Shown piece after piece: positions 1 to 9,342 of a stretch of 64,000 nt of DNA. The translations under genes were made by a program, and so were the position numbers. Every line of letters starts with the position of its first letter. Position 1 is the stretch's first letter. The DNA lies in assembly GCF_027596085.1 (NCBI RefSeq), contig NC_072460.1, forward strand, positions 15,514,826 to 15,578,825. Reading direction: 5' to 3'. Under the pieces are notes generated by a model that worked only from the letters and a program-made list of their open reading frames with translations, had not been told where the DNA came from and did not search any database. Origin of the DNA: Anoplopoma fimbria (Eukaryota > Chordata > Actinopteri > Perciformes > Anoplopomatidae).

Positions 1-492
1 AGCTGACAGATATATGCGCCAAGTAAGAAAGTCAGAGAAAAGAAAGGAGGAGACAGCAGATTAAGCTGGAATGAAGTTATGTTCTCATCAAAACATAGAA
101 ATATCTGTTTTTCAGTTTGGAAGTCCAAGTCAGAAAACTTCTGGACAATTTTTTTTGCATAATGTAAGATTTTCTGTATGCAAAGGCTAATGCTGTATCA
201 AAGATATTTAGCAGAAATTGCTGGCTGCTAACAGTTCTTTTGTAATTTCCAATTAGTATGTTTAACATTTTCAACATGAGGCTGCCCAGTGGGAATTCTG
301 ACTTGGAATCTAAATTTATGACATATCTTTTGAACACAGCTTAAATCCAGAGCAAAGCATGAAAATAAATCGATAAGGAGGTGCAGCTTTCAAACAAGCA
401 TTTACTGCACTGCCTCTGGAGTTAGTGATGGAGGGGATGAAAGAAGACAGAAGTAGTAGTAGCGAAGTATTCCTGTCTTTTTTCTCACTCAC
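1..492 (-). other. lama5: lama5 intron 23 (partial)
   Basis: Non-coding sequence downstream of the last exon. I searched by eye for the expected next coding segment of the globular region and did not find it here. No repeat or RNA gene recognised. Confidence 0.7.
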
Positions 493-631
493 AGTTACCA
501 CAGTAGTAGTTCCAGGCGTCGTCTATGACCGACACCCGGCCCCGAACATCCGAACCCCTCCTGTTGGCGTAGCGTAGCACCACGTGGAAGAGGTCTGGAG
601 AGCTCACCGACACCGACACCAACACTTTGGA
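493..631 (-). CDS. lama5: lama5 exon 23: globular region (last exon in window)
   Basis: The exon encodes SKVLVSVSVSSPDLFHVVLR, then YANRRGSDVRGRVSV and NYYCGNC, matching the LTSPDLFWLVFRYVNRG segment of tetrapods. Acceptor tggcag|TCC in phase 0. The 3' end is ambiguous: the sequence GTGAGTGAGA offers a donor GTGAGT after 493 (better consensus, phase 1) and another, GTGAGA, after 489 (phase 2). The upstream intron is extremely pyrimidine-rich on the transcript strand for over 400 nt. Confidence 0.88.
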
Positions 632-640
632 CTGCCAAAT

Positions 641-1085
641 GACCAGTGAGCAAGGCAGCAGGCAGAGGGAGGACAGTGGGGGGAGACAATAAAGAGAAGA
701 AAGAGGTATAAGGAAACATAGGAGGGAAGAGGAAGGGGGTAAAGATGGAAAAAGATTAAAGGAGGAAGGAGAAGGGGGTTGGAAGAAAAGGAGATAGTGG
801 GAAGTAGCAAAAGGATGGTGAATAAAGGGAGCAAGAGAGGTGAGGCAAAAGGAAATTAATAGAGGAGAAAAAGCAAATGAAAGACAAGGGGGAAAGAGGG
901 GGAGACAGTGCAAGGGAGTACAGAGGAAAGAGAAGGGGATGAATTGGAGTGGAGGGCAGGAAATAATGGATAGAAGAGGAGAGGGAAACAGTAAGTGGAG
1001 GTATGTAAGAGGAAAGAAGAAAGTGTGATGAGAAGAGGAGAGTAAAGAGGGATAAGAAAACATAACATGAAGGAGGGAGGGATGA
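641..1085. repeat. Long polypurine/polypyrimidine stretch in intron 22
   Basis: For about 440 bp the plus strand is almost all A/G (many GGAGGAAGG- and GAAGAGGAG-like words, few pyrimidines). On the transcript strand it is a C/U-rich stretch ending about 10 nt upstream of the exon 23 acceptor. It creates several long false reading frames made of Ser, Leu, Pro and Phe. Confidence 0.85.
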
Positions 1086-1732
1086 ATAAAGGAAACACCA
1101 ACAGAATAAGAGAAACCAAGCCAAAAGCAAGAGTTTAATACCATCACCTTCACCACCAAAAGCAAACACTTTATCATCCAAAACAACCAGCAATATTTCT
1201 CTCTGGATTTCCTCTTCTCAGCACAAAAATTCAAAGAAGCTCTGAAGTAGTAAGCCTCTAAAACTATCCTTCTAGATGATTTATTTTCACTATCATTCAA
1301 AAACAGGCAAAAGTAATAACAAAGATGAACCTGTCAGATCCATATTGAGACAAGGAACACAGGTTTAACATCTGTCAACTACTTCACCAACAGAAGTATA
1401 CCTAAAAGTTAAATTACATTAAATGTTAAACTCCAGAGTGCTTTGGAGTAATAAGTGCTGAGAGGTAATTCTACCAATGAGAAATATCGCTTTGAATGTC
1501 AACATCACTCTTAGCCATGGAGCAAGCTTTCTGGTTCATGCAGGAGGAGCATTAATGATGGGCCACAGTCACATAATAATAGTCGCACCATTTTTTAGAA
1601 AAGCATATTGATTTTTTGAAATATATATTACACCGTAGTATTGGAAAACAAATCAGTGAGATGACAAGAAATACATTTATCTGGAGTATTGAAAAGCTCA
1701 AGATTTCAGCAAATGTAGTAACAGTACTAACT

Positions 1733-1905
1733 TAAAGGGCCAGTGTGTAGGATTTCAAAGTATCTATGACCAGAATTGGAATTTAATATTCATTACTATG
1801 TTCTTTAGCGTATAATTCAACCTGAAGTTGAGGATTGTCGTGTTTTTCGTTTGAGTCCTTCATATCTACACACAGAGCATGTCCTCTTCAGTGAAACAAA
1901 TCTTT
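1733..1905. repeat. Candidate interspersed repeat in intron 22 (tentative)
   Basis: Starts TTAAAGGGCCAGTGTGTAGG, which I recall as the opening of a short non-autonomous repeat common in fish genomes. Its far end and class cannot be fixed by eye; the remainder of intron 22 (1086-2001) is AT-rich with nothing else recognised. Confidence 0.4.
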
Positions 1906-2001
1906 ATCTTTAATCCACTAGTGCAACATGTTGTAATACCCAAACCTATCCTTACTGTATGGTAAAGGTAGATGGTAAAGGTCAAAATGTAATGTTCCTA
2001 C

Positions 2002-2158
2002 CTGGACGGGAGACATCTGAGCATATCCTCTCCAGCTGAAATCCCGGAACTCCAGAGGGTTGAAGCCGAATCGTACCGGTCGGCCATCGAGCATGGTTCC
2101 CTCCTCAATCTCAAACTTTAGGTGATGGAGGTCTGGGAAGTAATGATCTGGACGGGGT
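2002..2158 (-). CDS. lama5: lama5 exon 22: start of globular region after the LE array
   Basis: Residues 863-915 include [39 protein letters not shown] and [15 protein letters not shown].(D/N)FSWRGYAQM is a strongly conserved alpha-5 segment. It is 157 bp, phase 2-0; acceptor ctgcag|ACC, donor CCAG|gtagg. Confidence 0.95.
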
Positions 2159-2497
2159 CTGCAGACACAGTAAGGTGCATTTAGAGGGTAAAAGAGCTAA
2201 CGTAGAAACAAGCAAGTCTGGATGCACATTTTTATAAAGTTAGGTCTCTAGCAGGTTTTCTCATTTCTCTTTTTTTCCCTCCCTCATGTCTTTATTTATA
2301 TGGTGAAAATGGTTTCTTATAACCCACATTTTTCATCCAAATAAAGTTGGCAATACGAGGCAAGATATTTCCTGTTCAGAAGCAAGCAACTGCAGTTAAT
2401 TTTATATCATCACAATAAAATCAATAACAATAAATTAAAGTTTACAAGTACAACAAATACTACTTTAAATCCCTCTCAGATCTTTTGTTTAACTCAC

Positions 2498-2597
2498 AGA
2501 TTACACTTTGGTCCATCCACATTGGGTCTGCAGCGACAACGGCCGTTCCTCTCTCCACAAGACTGACCCGCTGAACCTCCAATGTCACACTGGCAAC
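2498..2597 (-). CDS. lama5: lama5 exon 21: LE11 (partial repeat)
   Basis: The exon encodes [19 protein letters not shown] then [14 protein letters not shown], ending at about residue 862. As in tetrapod LAMA5 (RCDIGGALGQSC) this last LE repeat of the array is cut short before the globular region. It is 100 bp, phase 1-2; acceptor ttttag|GT, donor ATCT|gtgag. Confidence 0.93.
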
Positions 2598-2718
2598 CTA
2601 AAAACACGACAAACAAAAATGTCAATGCAAGATGGCCGCATCACAGCAATCAAAGCCTGTGTCTGAAGGGGGAACAACATTTAAAAAGTGTTATTAAACA
2701 CTGCTGATGAGCACTTAC

Positions 2719-2824
2719 CTTGGCAGCCAAAGTAGTTCTTCTCCTGCAGGTTGTAGTAGCCATCTTTACAGGTGGAGCAGGTTCCACTGCAAGCGTTGGG
2801 CTTACAGTGACACTGACCAGTTTC
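2719..2824 (-). CDS. lama5: lama5 exon 20: second part of LE10
   Basis: Residues 795-829 read ETGQCHCKPNACSGTCSTC followed by KDGYYNLQEKNYFGCQ, aligned with KPHVCGQACASCKDGFFGL of tetrapods. It is 106 bp, phase 0-1; acceptor tgacag|GAA, donor CAAG|gtaag. Confidence 0.94.
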
Positions 2825-3400
2825 CTGTCAAAAACAAAAAGTGAAATATTGCTGTTAGAATTACAACAGGAAGCATGGACACTTACAGTACTTTTATTAT
2901 TAAAAGGGCAGTATTGATCATTCTGTTGTCTGTTCAACCCTCATGCATCACTAGGAACATCTTTTCGGATTCCTAATTTTTAATTGTCCAACCATTTCGG
3001 CTGTGTTATTGCATTTGGCATATATTTTGTTCAGGACAGAGAATCAGAGAAACTTTTTTAGAGGGACACACAATGATTAATAAAGGACAACAATCAAAGG
3101 AATAAGAATGGACATAGAATTATGAAAATTGTGATAAACAACAATATTCAATACAAACACAAAGAATCCTAACACGTCTAACACGCCACATTCCTGGATT
3201 GTTTCTCACTTACAGAAAAAATTATAACCAATAATCACCAATGTCATAACAACCATAAAGTATTTAGTATTACAATTTTTGTCGTCAAGTGCAAATATTC
3301 CTGTGCTAAATGCAATATTCACTATGCTCTCCAGGAGGAGAATACAGTATAAATATCTAAATATATATAGAAGTTGAGAACTGACAATAAGTTTGCTCAC

Positions 3401-3453
3401 CTGTGCGCACTCTGCAACCCCACTAATGGTTCCTGCAATGTTACACTCACAGT
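3401..3453 (-). CDS. lama5: lama5 exon 19: first part of LE10 (53 bp)
   Basis: A second 53-bp exon, phase 1-0, encoding NCECNIAGTISGVAECAQ and ending at residue 794. It matches RCSCDLRGTLGGVAECQ of tetrapods. Acceptor ctgcag|AC, donor ACAG|gtgag. Confidence 0.92.
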
Positions 3454-3559
3454 CTGCAGGAGAAAGAATACACTCAGACTTCAGTTCATTTATGAGCTCC
3501 ATTTACATCATTTAAACTTGTGAAACATATGTGAGATGTGTGTGTTTGTTATCTCTTAC

Positions 3560-3659
3560 TGGTGCATCCATCAGGAGTGTCAGGGGAGAGGTTCCAGTAC
3601 AGAGCTCTACATTTGTCACAAGCCGGGCCCTCCACGTGAGGACGGCACTCACATTGGCC
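3560..3659 (-). CDS. lama5: lama5 exon 18: second part of LE9
   Basis: Residues 744-776 read GQCECRPHVEGPACDKCRA then LYWNLSPDTPDGCT. HVEGP.CD.CK/R and W.LSP..P.GCT are strongly conserved in LAMA5. NLS is a possible sequon. It is 100 bp, phase 0-1; acceptor tctcag|GGC, donor ACCA|gtaag. Confidence 0.94.
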
Positions 3660-3739
3660 CTGAGAAGGTGATTGAAAAGAAAAATAAACTCATATGGGGC
3701 CTTTTATGCCATTAAAAGGAACAACAAGATTAAAAAAAA

Positions 3740-3885
3740 GAATCTTGTATATAATAATGACAAACTGTCTCAAAATAATGAGTAAGATAAAAAATCTTGA
3801 GAAATGTTCTCATTATTTTGCTATATTAAGTCATTATTTTGAGATATTAAGTCATTAATTCGAGAAATTTTCATCACATTGTCTA
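3740..3885. repeat. AT-rich degenerate repeat with TCATTATTTTGAGA-type units
   Basis: The intron between exons 18 and 17 holds several copies, direct and inverted, of a motif like AAGTCATTATTTTGAGA (for example CTCAAAATAATGAG at 3768, then TTAAGTCATTATTTTGAGAT and TTAAGTCATTAATTCGAGAA). It looks like a degenerate tandem/inverted repeat of a type I recall from fish introns. Confidence 0.5.
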
Positions 3886-4019
3886 AAATGGGCTTCCATT
3901 ATTAGCTCAGCGCTTTTAGTTGGAACTATTTTGTGTCACAGTTAACCTTTAAAACAATTTATATAAAATACAAAATATAACATGAAAAAAAAACAATCAC
4001 AAAAACCTTGAAAACTCAC

Positions 4020-4072
4020 CACTGGTGGCTGCACCACGTACTGAACAGAGCCGTCAGGGTGGCAGGTACCAG
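4020..4072 (-). CDS. lama5: lama5 exon 17: first part of LE9 (53 bp)
   Basis: A 53-bp exon too small for an open-frame scan. It encodes AGTCHPDGSVQYVVQPPV, ending at residue 743 and parallel to the AGSCHPAGL segment of tetrapod LAMA5. Phase 1-0; acceptor ttatag|CT, donor AGTG|gtgag. The joins CRAGTCHP with exon 16 and PPVGQCECR with exon 18 restore the LE pattern. Confidence 0.9.
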
Positions 4073-4566
4073 CTATAAGTGACAAAGAAAAAGAAAGAAA
4101 AAGAATATTGATACAACTAGTTGAGTGTCAAATTGCAGCCATGTATGTATACGGAAAGAAAATCAAGTCATAGCAACAGATTATATGCTAGTTGGTGGAA
4201 CTCGTCTTTATTCATCAATACTATATAGTTCTTGTTAACTGCTTCCATTTCCTTTGCATACACGTGACAACATGGATTAGGTTTACAAGAATATAGACAC
4301 CAAGTATGGGCAATATGGAAATAGTTTGTTCTGTCAGGTAACAACACCTTCTACTGCTTTAAGTATCATTAATATCGTGCACAAGAAGGACGTTGGTGTG
4401 TACAAGATTTAAGAAACACAAGACTGAAGCTAAGTAAAAAAAGGAAGTTTTTTGACATTTCTAAGCTTGAAACTGAGAAAGCATCATCCTGCCATAATAA
4501 TTTAGAGAACACTAGATAGCCTATCTTCCCTTAGTCAAATGCTCAATGTATGTCTCAGGTCAAAAA

Positions 4567-4705
4567 CCTAAAGTCCAAGTGACGTCATGAATTGTTGCTA
4601 AACTCCAAGCTGGGTTGAAAGTCTTTGTGGAGTCCAAAGTCATCAAATATGTGACTTGTGTCTGACTTGAGTTCATGTGACTCAAGTCCACACCTCTGGT
4701 AAATG
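4567..4705 (-). repeat. Candidate DNA-transposon-derived repeat (ACTTGAGTCA-rich)
   Basis: On the minus strand it starts ACCAGAGGTGTGGACTTGAG and repeats ACTTGAGTCA/ACTCAAGTCA words, as in a non-autonomous repeat I recall as abundant in fish. It lies in intron 16 (4073-5027), in which nothing else was recognised. Confidence 0.45.
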
Positions 4706-5027
4706 CTGTCATAAATATAAAGCTAAAGCTAGCAGTGTAGTTAACCACTTGAGATAATGTGTGAACACTCACACGACAGAATGAACACGAGGTTTCAATC
4801 ATTCTGCTGACATCGTGTGTGATTGCAGCATTAATCTTGCTTCAAACACAGCAGTTCTGCTCTCTAAAAATGCTTGAGCTCTTACTCATGTTCTCTCTAA
4901 CAAACGTGTGTTTGTGTGATTAGCTGTAGGTCACATTAACTGCAGCTGTCACACCTCAACTCCATTATGTGAAGGAGTCAAGAGAATTTGCCTGTGTTTA
5001 ACCTGTGTGTGTGCGTGTTGTTTTTAC

Positions 5028-5165
5028 CTCGGCAGTTGGGGAATCCGTAGGCGCCGTGTGCACAGCTGTCACACCTCAGCCCCACCACATTGGGCAGACA
5101 CACACACTGTCCCGTCACATGGTCGCAGCTGGTGTAGCGGGAGCCCTCTGAAGAACACTGGCAGG
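5028..5165 (-). CDS. lama5: lama5 exon 16: LE8
   Basis: Residues 680-725 form one LE repeat: [53 protein letters not shown] parallels GAYNFPYC of tetrapods. It is 138 bp, phase 1-1; acceptor ttccag|CC, donor CGAG|gtaaa. Confidence 0.94.
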
Positions 5166-5367
5166 CTGGAACAAACGCATGATCAACTCATGTTACTCAT
5201 CAGTCTCATCAATTGATTGTTATTGATTTATTAAGCCAGTAGGCATCATGCATCAGCGTCAAAAGAAGTCAAGTCCGATTTCCAAACAACACAAAGTTTG
5301 TTACTTTGTTCACCTTACAGAACTCAGTCAGGAGTGTAAGGCGTCAATATAAAGTTCCATATCTTAC

Positions 5368-5502
5368 GTGTGCAGCTTGGGTAACCATAGTAACCAGGAG
5401 CACACTGGTCACATGATGCTCCGCTGTAATTAGGCTGGCAGTGGCAGTGACCTGACGAGGTGCAGCTGGAGTCCAATGAGGTGCGAGGATCACAGGTGCA
5501 CA
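5368..5502 (-). CDS. lama5: lama5 exon 15: LE7
   Basis: Residues 635-679 encode CTCDPRTSLDSSCTSSGHC, HCQPNYSGASCDQC and APGYYGYPSC: one whole LE repeat with eight cysteines and an NYS sequon. It is 135 bp, phase 1-1; acceptor tttcag|TG, donor ACAC|gtaag. Confidence 0.95.
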
Positions 5503-6203
5503 CTGAAAATAACAAGAGGTGAGACATCATAAACAGGAAGGCTATCAAGGCACAACAAAATATAAGACAAACCAGGAGGGAAATATTAAAAAGCCTTTAT
5601 TATAGTAATAAATAAAAGAGCCAACATGTTTTGACCACTGTAGGTCATCAGGGCGTTTTAATAAACAAACATAACGGGTGTGAAAACACATATATAGTAT
5701 AAACAACCAATGGTAGGCATCAGTAACGATATGACAGGTGAAACAAATTGGAAAAAATGAAAACACTTAATACCATAAGACGAGATAGCACAGATAAAAA
5801 AATACTTTTTTACATAGGCTCTAAGAAAAACTGAGAAGAGGGTACAAAACAATTCTTGAGTTTGAGAGTAAATGAATGTGCTGGGCTTCTCTTCAGTTTA
5901 ATCTAAAAAATTGGAATTGTTCACAGAGAGAAGAAGGTATTGTTTTCTTATCGAATTCTTATCGTATCCTTTCCTTATAACTTATTGTAGCTTTTTTTCC
6001 ATTTCTCCATTTATTCTTTTACACTGAAAAGGTGAAACTTTCACAAGGCAATATAACACCTCATAAGAAGGTGTGTTAATTGTTTCCACATGCATCTCAC
6101 TATGCGGGTCCATATGTGTTCAGTCCAGCAGGATATCATATTCTCTCTTTTCAGTACAGTACACAGCCCTAACAGGTGCATTTAATCACTTTCTTTTCAG
6201 ATT
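5503..6203 (-). other. lama5: lama5 intron 14, part without recognised features
   Basis: AT-rich intron sequence between exon 15 and the CA/TG tract next to exon 14. No exon, RNA or repeat recognised. Confidence 0.65.
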
Positions 6204-6219
6204 GGTGTGTGTGTGCGCG

Positions 6220-6309
<90 letters not shown>

Positions 6310-6330
6310 TGTGTGTGTGTCTGTGTGTAC
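6204..6330. repeat. (TG)n microsatellite abutting the exon 14 donor
   Basis: The uninterrupted run is 6222-6308, with imperfect TG/TC extensions to 6330, where exon 14 ends. On the transcript it is (CA)n starting at the 5' splice site itself. Confidence 0.95.
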
Positions 6331-6465
6331 CTTGACAGTTGGGGTAAGAGTGAAATCCAGATCTGCACTGTTCACATCGAGGACCCTGAAACTCTGGTTT
6401 ACACAGACAACGACCAGACGCATCGCAACCTTCAGGCAAAGAGCCAACTGTACTACAGCCACACA
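6331..6465 (-). CDS. lama5: lama5 exon 14: LE6
   Basis: Residues 590-634 form a complete LE repeat: [45 protein letters not shown], all eight cysteines. It is 135 bp, phase 1-1; acceptor cgccag|TG. The donor CAAG|gtacacacag lacks the usual +4/+5 consensus and leads directly into a CA-rich tract of about 125 nt. Skipping the exon would remove exactly one LE repeat in frame. Confidence 0.94.
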
Positions 6466-6949
6466 CTGGCGAGAGAGACAGGGAGAGTTTTGTGATTTAG
6501 ATGGAGCCAGGATTGAGTTGTACACCAAACATAATAGTTGGACTTTAAAAGGCACAATGAGTTTGATTATCCTATAGATTGACACGAAAATAACACCTCT
6601 CAATCATCACTTATGAAACACTAAAAGTGTGTGACGGTGTCTGTGGGGGTGTTGCTGTGTTGGAGAAGTTTCTGGGTGTCAACCTCGTAGCAACCAGGTG
6701 CCAGTGAAGAAAAAGACAGATATAGGGAGGCAAAAAGCAAACCAAACAAAGCTTGTAAATGTATTTTTTTTGGTACACCTGCCACTGCTTTGTCGATTCC
6801 AAATTTTACAGCCACTTTACTTATTACCATTGTTTTTTTGGCTGGTGAGTGAAGCAAATCTGGCAGCAACCTGCATATTTTACCATCATTTTGCAGATGG
6901 ATGTTGATAATTTGCAACCTTGCAAAGCTCGTTCCAAAACGAGAGTGTA

Positions 6950-7076
6950 TCTGATGTTGGCTTTCACCCACTGGTGAGCACCATAACAACATGTCGAGCC
7001 CAGAGAAAGGGGACAACTTTGGATGTTGTGTTTACAAACCGCAATCAACAAATCTTACTCATTGTGCCTTTAAAAA
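6950..7076. repeat. Candidate short interspersed repeat end in intron 13
   Basis: The sequence ending AATCTTACTCATTGTGCCTT, preceded by CACCCACTGGTGAGCACC, resembles the terminus of a non-autonomous element I recall from fish. The other end may lie near 6620 but I cannot fix it. Confidence 0.3.
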
Positions 7077-7132
7077 AAAGACAGTAAATGTAAACTTTTA
7101 AATTCTCTTCTTCGTAGCCACAGATGACTCAC

Positions 7133-7270
7133 ATTGGCAGAGGGGGTAGTTGAAGTAGCCCGGTGCACACTGGTCGCACTGGTTTCCTTGGAAACCACTC
7201 CGGCACACGCTGTGACCAGTCACAAAGTCACATGACCCGTCCAGACAGCCGGGACCTGAACACTGACAGG
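7133..7270 (-). CDS. lama5: lama5 exon 13: LE5 with a displaced cysteine
   Basis: Residues 544-589 read [46 protein letters not shown]. The repeat has eight cysteines, but not in the canonical order: the fourth (the C of TGQCRC) is Ser564, and a new Cys552 lies between the second and third. It is 138 bp, phase 1-1; acceptor cttcag|CC, donor CAAT|gtgag. The rest of the exon matches tetrapod LE5 well, so the gene is not decayed here. Confidence 0.93.
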
Positions 7271-7458
7271 CTGAAGACATACACACACAAACAAACAGAC
7301 GCACACACACACTGTTAGATAAATTAAACAGCAGCAACACAGATTGATGAATGATGAATGTGTGTGTGTGTGTGTTTTACCAGCTTCACTGACTGAAGGA
7401 AAGCTGTAAAACTATATTACTCTTAATAACACAACTTAGAAGCATGCTGTTTATTCAG

Positions 7459-7460
<2 letters not shown>

Positions 7461-7533
<73 letters not shown>
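7461..7533. repeat. (TG)n microsatellite, intron 12
   Basis: Uninterrupted dinucleotide run, about 36 units. The rest of intron 12 (7271-7939) has short CA-rich pieces near 7277-7310 and nothing else recognised. Confidence 0.95.
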
Positions 7534-7534
<1 letters not shown>

Positions 7535-7939
7535 ATGCTCCTGGGTGGTAAACTAAGGCAGGATAAATAAACAAGCCTATAAATAAAGCTTCTTTATTTA
7601 AAGGAATTTCTACATCTCTGTTTGTGCATTTGTATTTTTGTCTGTGTGCTGCTGTGAGCAGAACAAATGGGACCCGACCCATTAAACTCAACTGTCACAG
7701 TTTTTTAATCAAGAATCACCTCAGCCTGGTGATTTGAACCCCCTCTTTGATTTAAGTTTAGTCACATTTAAAAGACAAGTTTAACCACAGCCTATGATAT
7801 TTTGAGGTATTTTCTGATGTTTTATAGACCAAAGGATTCTTTGATTAATCTAGGCAAAATTGGGCAGATTAATCGCTAATAAAACAAATACATAGTGGCA
7901 GCCTTAATATATTTGTCTATCCATTTAAGCATATCTCAC

Positions 7940-8080
7940 CCTGACAGTTGAGTCCATGGAAACCTGGAGCACAGGTGTCACAGTGGTCACCAGTGAAACC
8001 TGGTTTGCAGACGCAGGTTCGGGTTCGGGGATCTGGTCTGCAGGAGTTATCCACAGTACCGGCTGCACTGCACTCACAGT
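7940..8080 (-). CDS. lama5: lama5 exon 12: LE4
   Basis: Residues 497-543 form a complete LE repeat: [44 protein letters not shown]. All eight cysteines are present. It is 141 bp, phase 1-1; acceptor ctgcag|AC, donor CAGG|gtgag. Confidence 0.95.
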
Positions 8081-8803
8081 CTGCAGAGAGAGGGCATAAA
8101 CATGTTTGTTGGCAGTAATGTTTCTTGTTGATAAATTTATTAAACTTTTGATAGGTTGAACAGGTGATTAAAAAAATACAAAACAATGTGAAAGACATTA
8201 AGTCAAAGTTGTCTCCATGAAGATAAAGCATCCTTGTACAGCATTTCCAAGTTGTGTTCATCACAAACAAAACTCCCAAACACAAACAGGCTGATATGAG
8301 CAGCGCCACAGCAGGTGGTACACTGACATGTATCTATGAGGTTGGACTGAACTGTGTTTTGGTTTTCCCAGCTTATCACATTCCACTGAAATTCCATTCA
8401 CGCCACACTGATTTTCCCAAAACTCCCCAAAACATCTGACTTCCACCAAAATCCTCAACAGCTTTACAGATGAAGAGGAACATGGGAAACCCAGAAACAG
8501 TATGAGAGTAAGAATGTCAGTCATTAGTTTGTTTCTTAAATTTGATCAGAATTTATTGTTAACTTATTATTATCATTATTATAAGCTAACCTTCTTTCAC
8601 ATTTCTGCAATATAAAATGCTCTTAAAAAGACTTCTCTAAACTGAAACCATTCCTTCTTCTTACATACTTTGTAATGGTTAAGATAAGAGAGCCAAAAGC
8701 TTTATACTCAAATAGGACCAAGAAGCAACAACAGGACAACACACAAACATATGTTAAATTAAAAAAATAAAGGACACAAACGCAAAAAGGAAAAAAGTCT
8801 TAC
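8081..8803 (-). other. lama5: lama5 intron 11, nothing recognised
   Basis: 723 bp between exons 12 and 11. No long repeat or coding match is visible. Confidence 0.65.
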
Positions 8804-8872
8804 TGATGATCTCTCCTGCCGGTTTAGCCTCGCCGTTGTTGTTGTTGTTGTTGGATGGATAGGTGGGGATGG
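8804..8872 (-). CDS. lama5: lama5 exon 11: linker between LE3 and LE4, with poly-Asn
   Basis: This 69-bp, phase 1-1 exon is too short to form a long open frame. It encodes residues 474-496: PIPTYPS, six asparagines, then GEAKPAGEII. Tetrapod LAMA5 has a linker of similar length here, ending in PAGQIV, which supports the call. The Asn run is encoded by six identical AAC codons (8835-8852). Acceptor ccatcag|CC, donor ATCA|gtaag. It contains no cysteine and could be skipped without changing the frame. Confidence 0.88.
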
Positions 8873-8968
8873 CTGATGGACACAGAGAGAGATAGAGATT
8901 AGAAACCAGAGGTTTTTAGGCATGGATAGATAGAGAGATTTCAATAGGCGTTTTTGTCTGGGACTCAC

Positions 8969-9103
8969 GGTAACAGTCTGGGAAATTCATGAAACCGCTG
9001 TCGCAGGAGTCACAGTTCTCTCCAGTGTAGTTTGGTTTGCAGAAACAGCGACCCGTCAGATCCTCACAGGTGCCATCTGTAAACTCTGACTGACAGTCAC
9101 AGC
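8969..9103 (-). CDS. lama5: lama5 exon 10: LE3
   Basis: Residues 429-473 form one complete LE repeat: [33 protein letters not shown] and [11 protein letters not shown], with all eight cysteines. NYT is an N-glycosylation sequon in the position where tetrapods have NFS. It is 135 bp, phase 1-1; acceptor ctgcag|GC, donor TACC|gtgag. Confidence 0.95.
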
Positions 9104-9251
9104 CTGCAGAGAGGAAGAGGAAGGTAGAGGAAGAATAGGAGAGGGAGATGCAAAAACATTGCAATGAGACAAATTTGATAGAAATTATGTATATGTCATA
9201 TTTGCTTTTGAATGTTTTTGTCCATTTGATCATGACAGAGCTGTCACTCAC

Positions 9252-9342
9252 GTGAGCAGGCCAATGGGGAGTCGATGGCGTGGTCAGGTGACCTGTAGTA
9301 GGTGGGGATGCAGCGCTCACAGTTGACTCCAGTGGTGTGATG
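9252..9342 (-). CDS. lama5: lama5 exon 9: second part of LE2
   Basis: Residues 399-428 read [19 protein letters not shown] followed by [11 protein letters not shown]. It is 91 bp, phase 0-1; acceptor tttcag|CATCAC and donor TCAC|gtgag. It joins to exon 10 to give the conserved ACSRCDC boundary. Confidence 0.93.

Larger units (their letters stand above)
2159..3400 (-). other. lama5: lama5 introns 21, 20 and 19, nothing further seen
   Basis: Three short introns (2159-2497, 2598-2718, 2825-3400) between exons 22, 21, 20 and 19. They are AT-rich and contain no recognised gene, repeat or RNA. Confidence 0.7.

Noticed and set aside
485..1300. Long minus-strand open frame of 271 codons
   Set aside because: Only its last part is real (exon 23). 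The rest reads through the polypyrimidine intron and is low-complexity Ser/Leu/Pro/Phe.
6204..6330. CRISPR array or other spaced direct repeats
   Set aside because: Repeats here are simple dinucleotides in a vertebrate genome, with no spacers.
6073..6603. Overlapping open frames of Cys-Val or Thr-His repeats on both strands
   Set aside because: They are translations of the TG/CA microsatellite. The same applies to frames over the tracts at 13.3, 13.7, 20.6, 21.2, 22.8, 26.4, 27.0, 28.3, 31.3, 38.6 and 62.2 kb.
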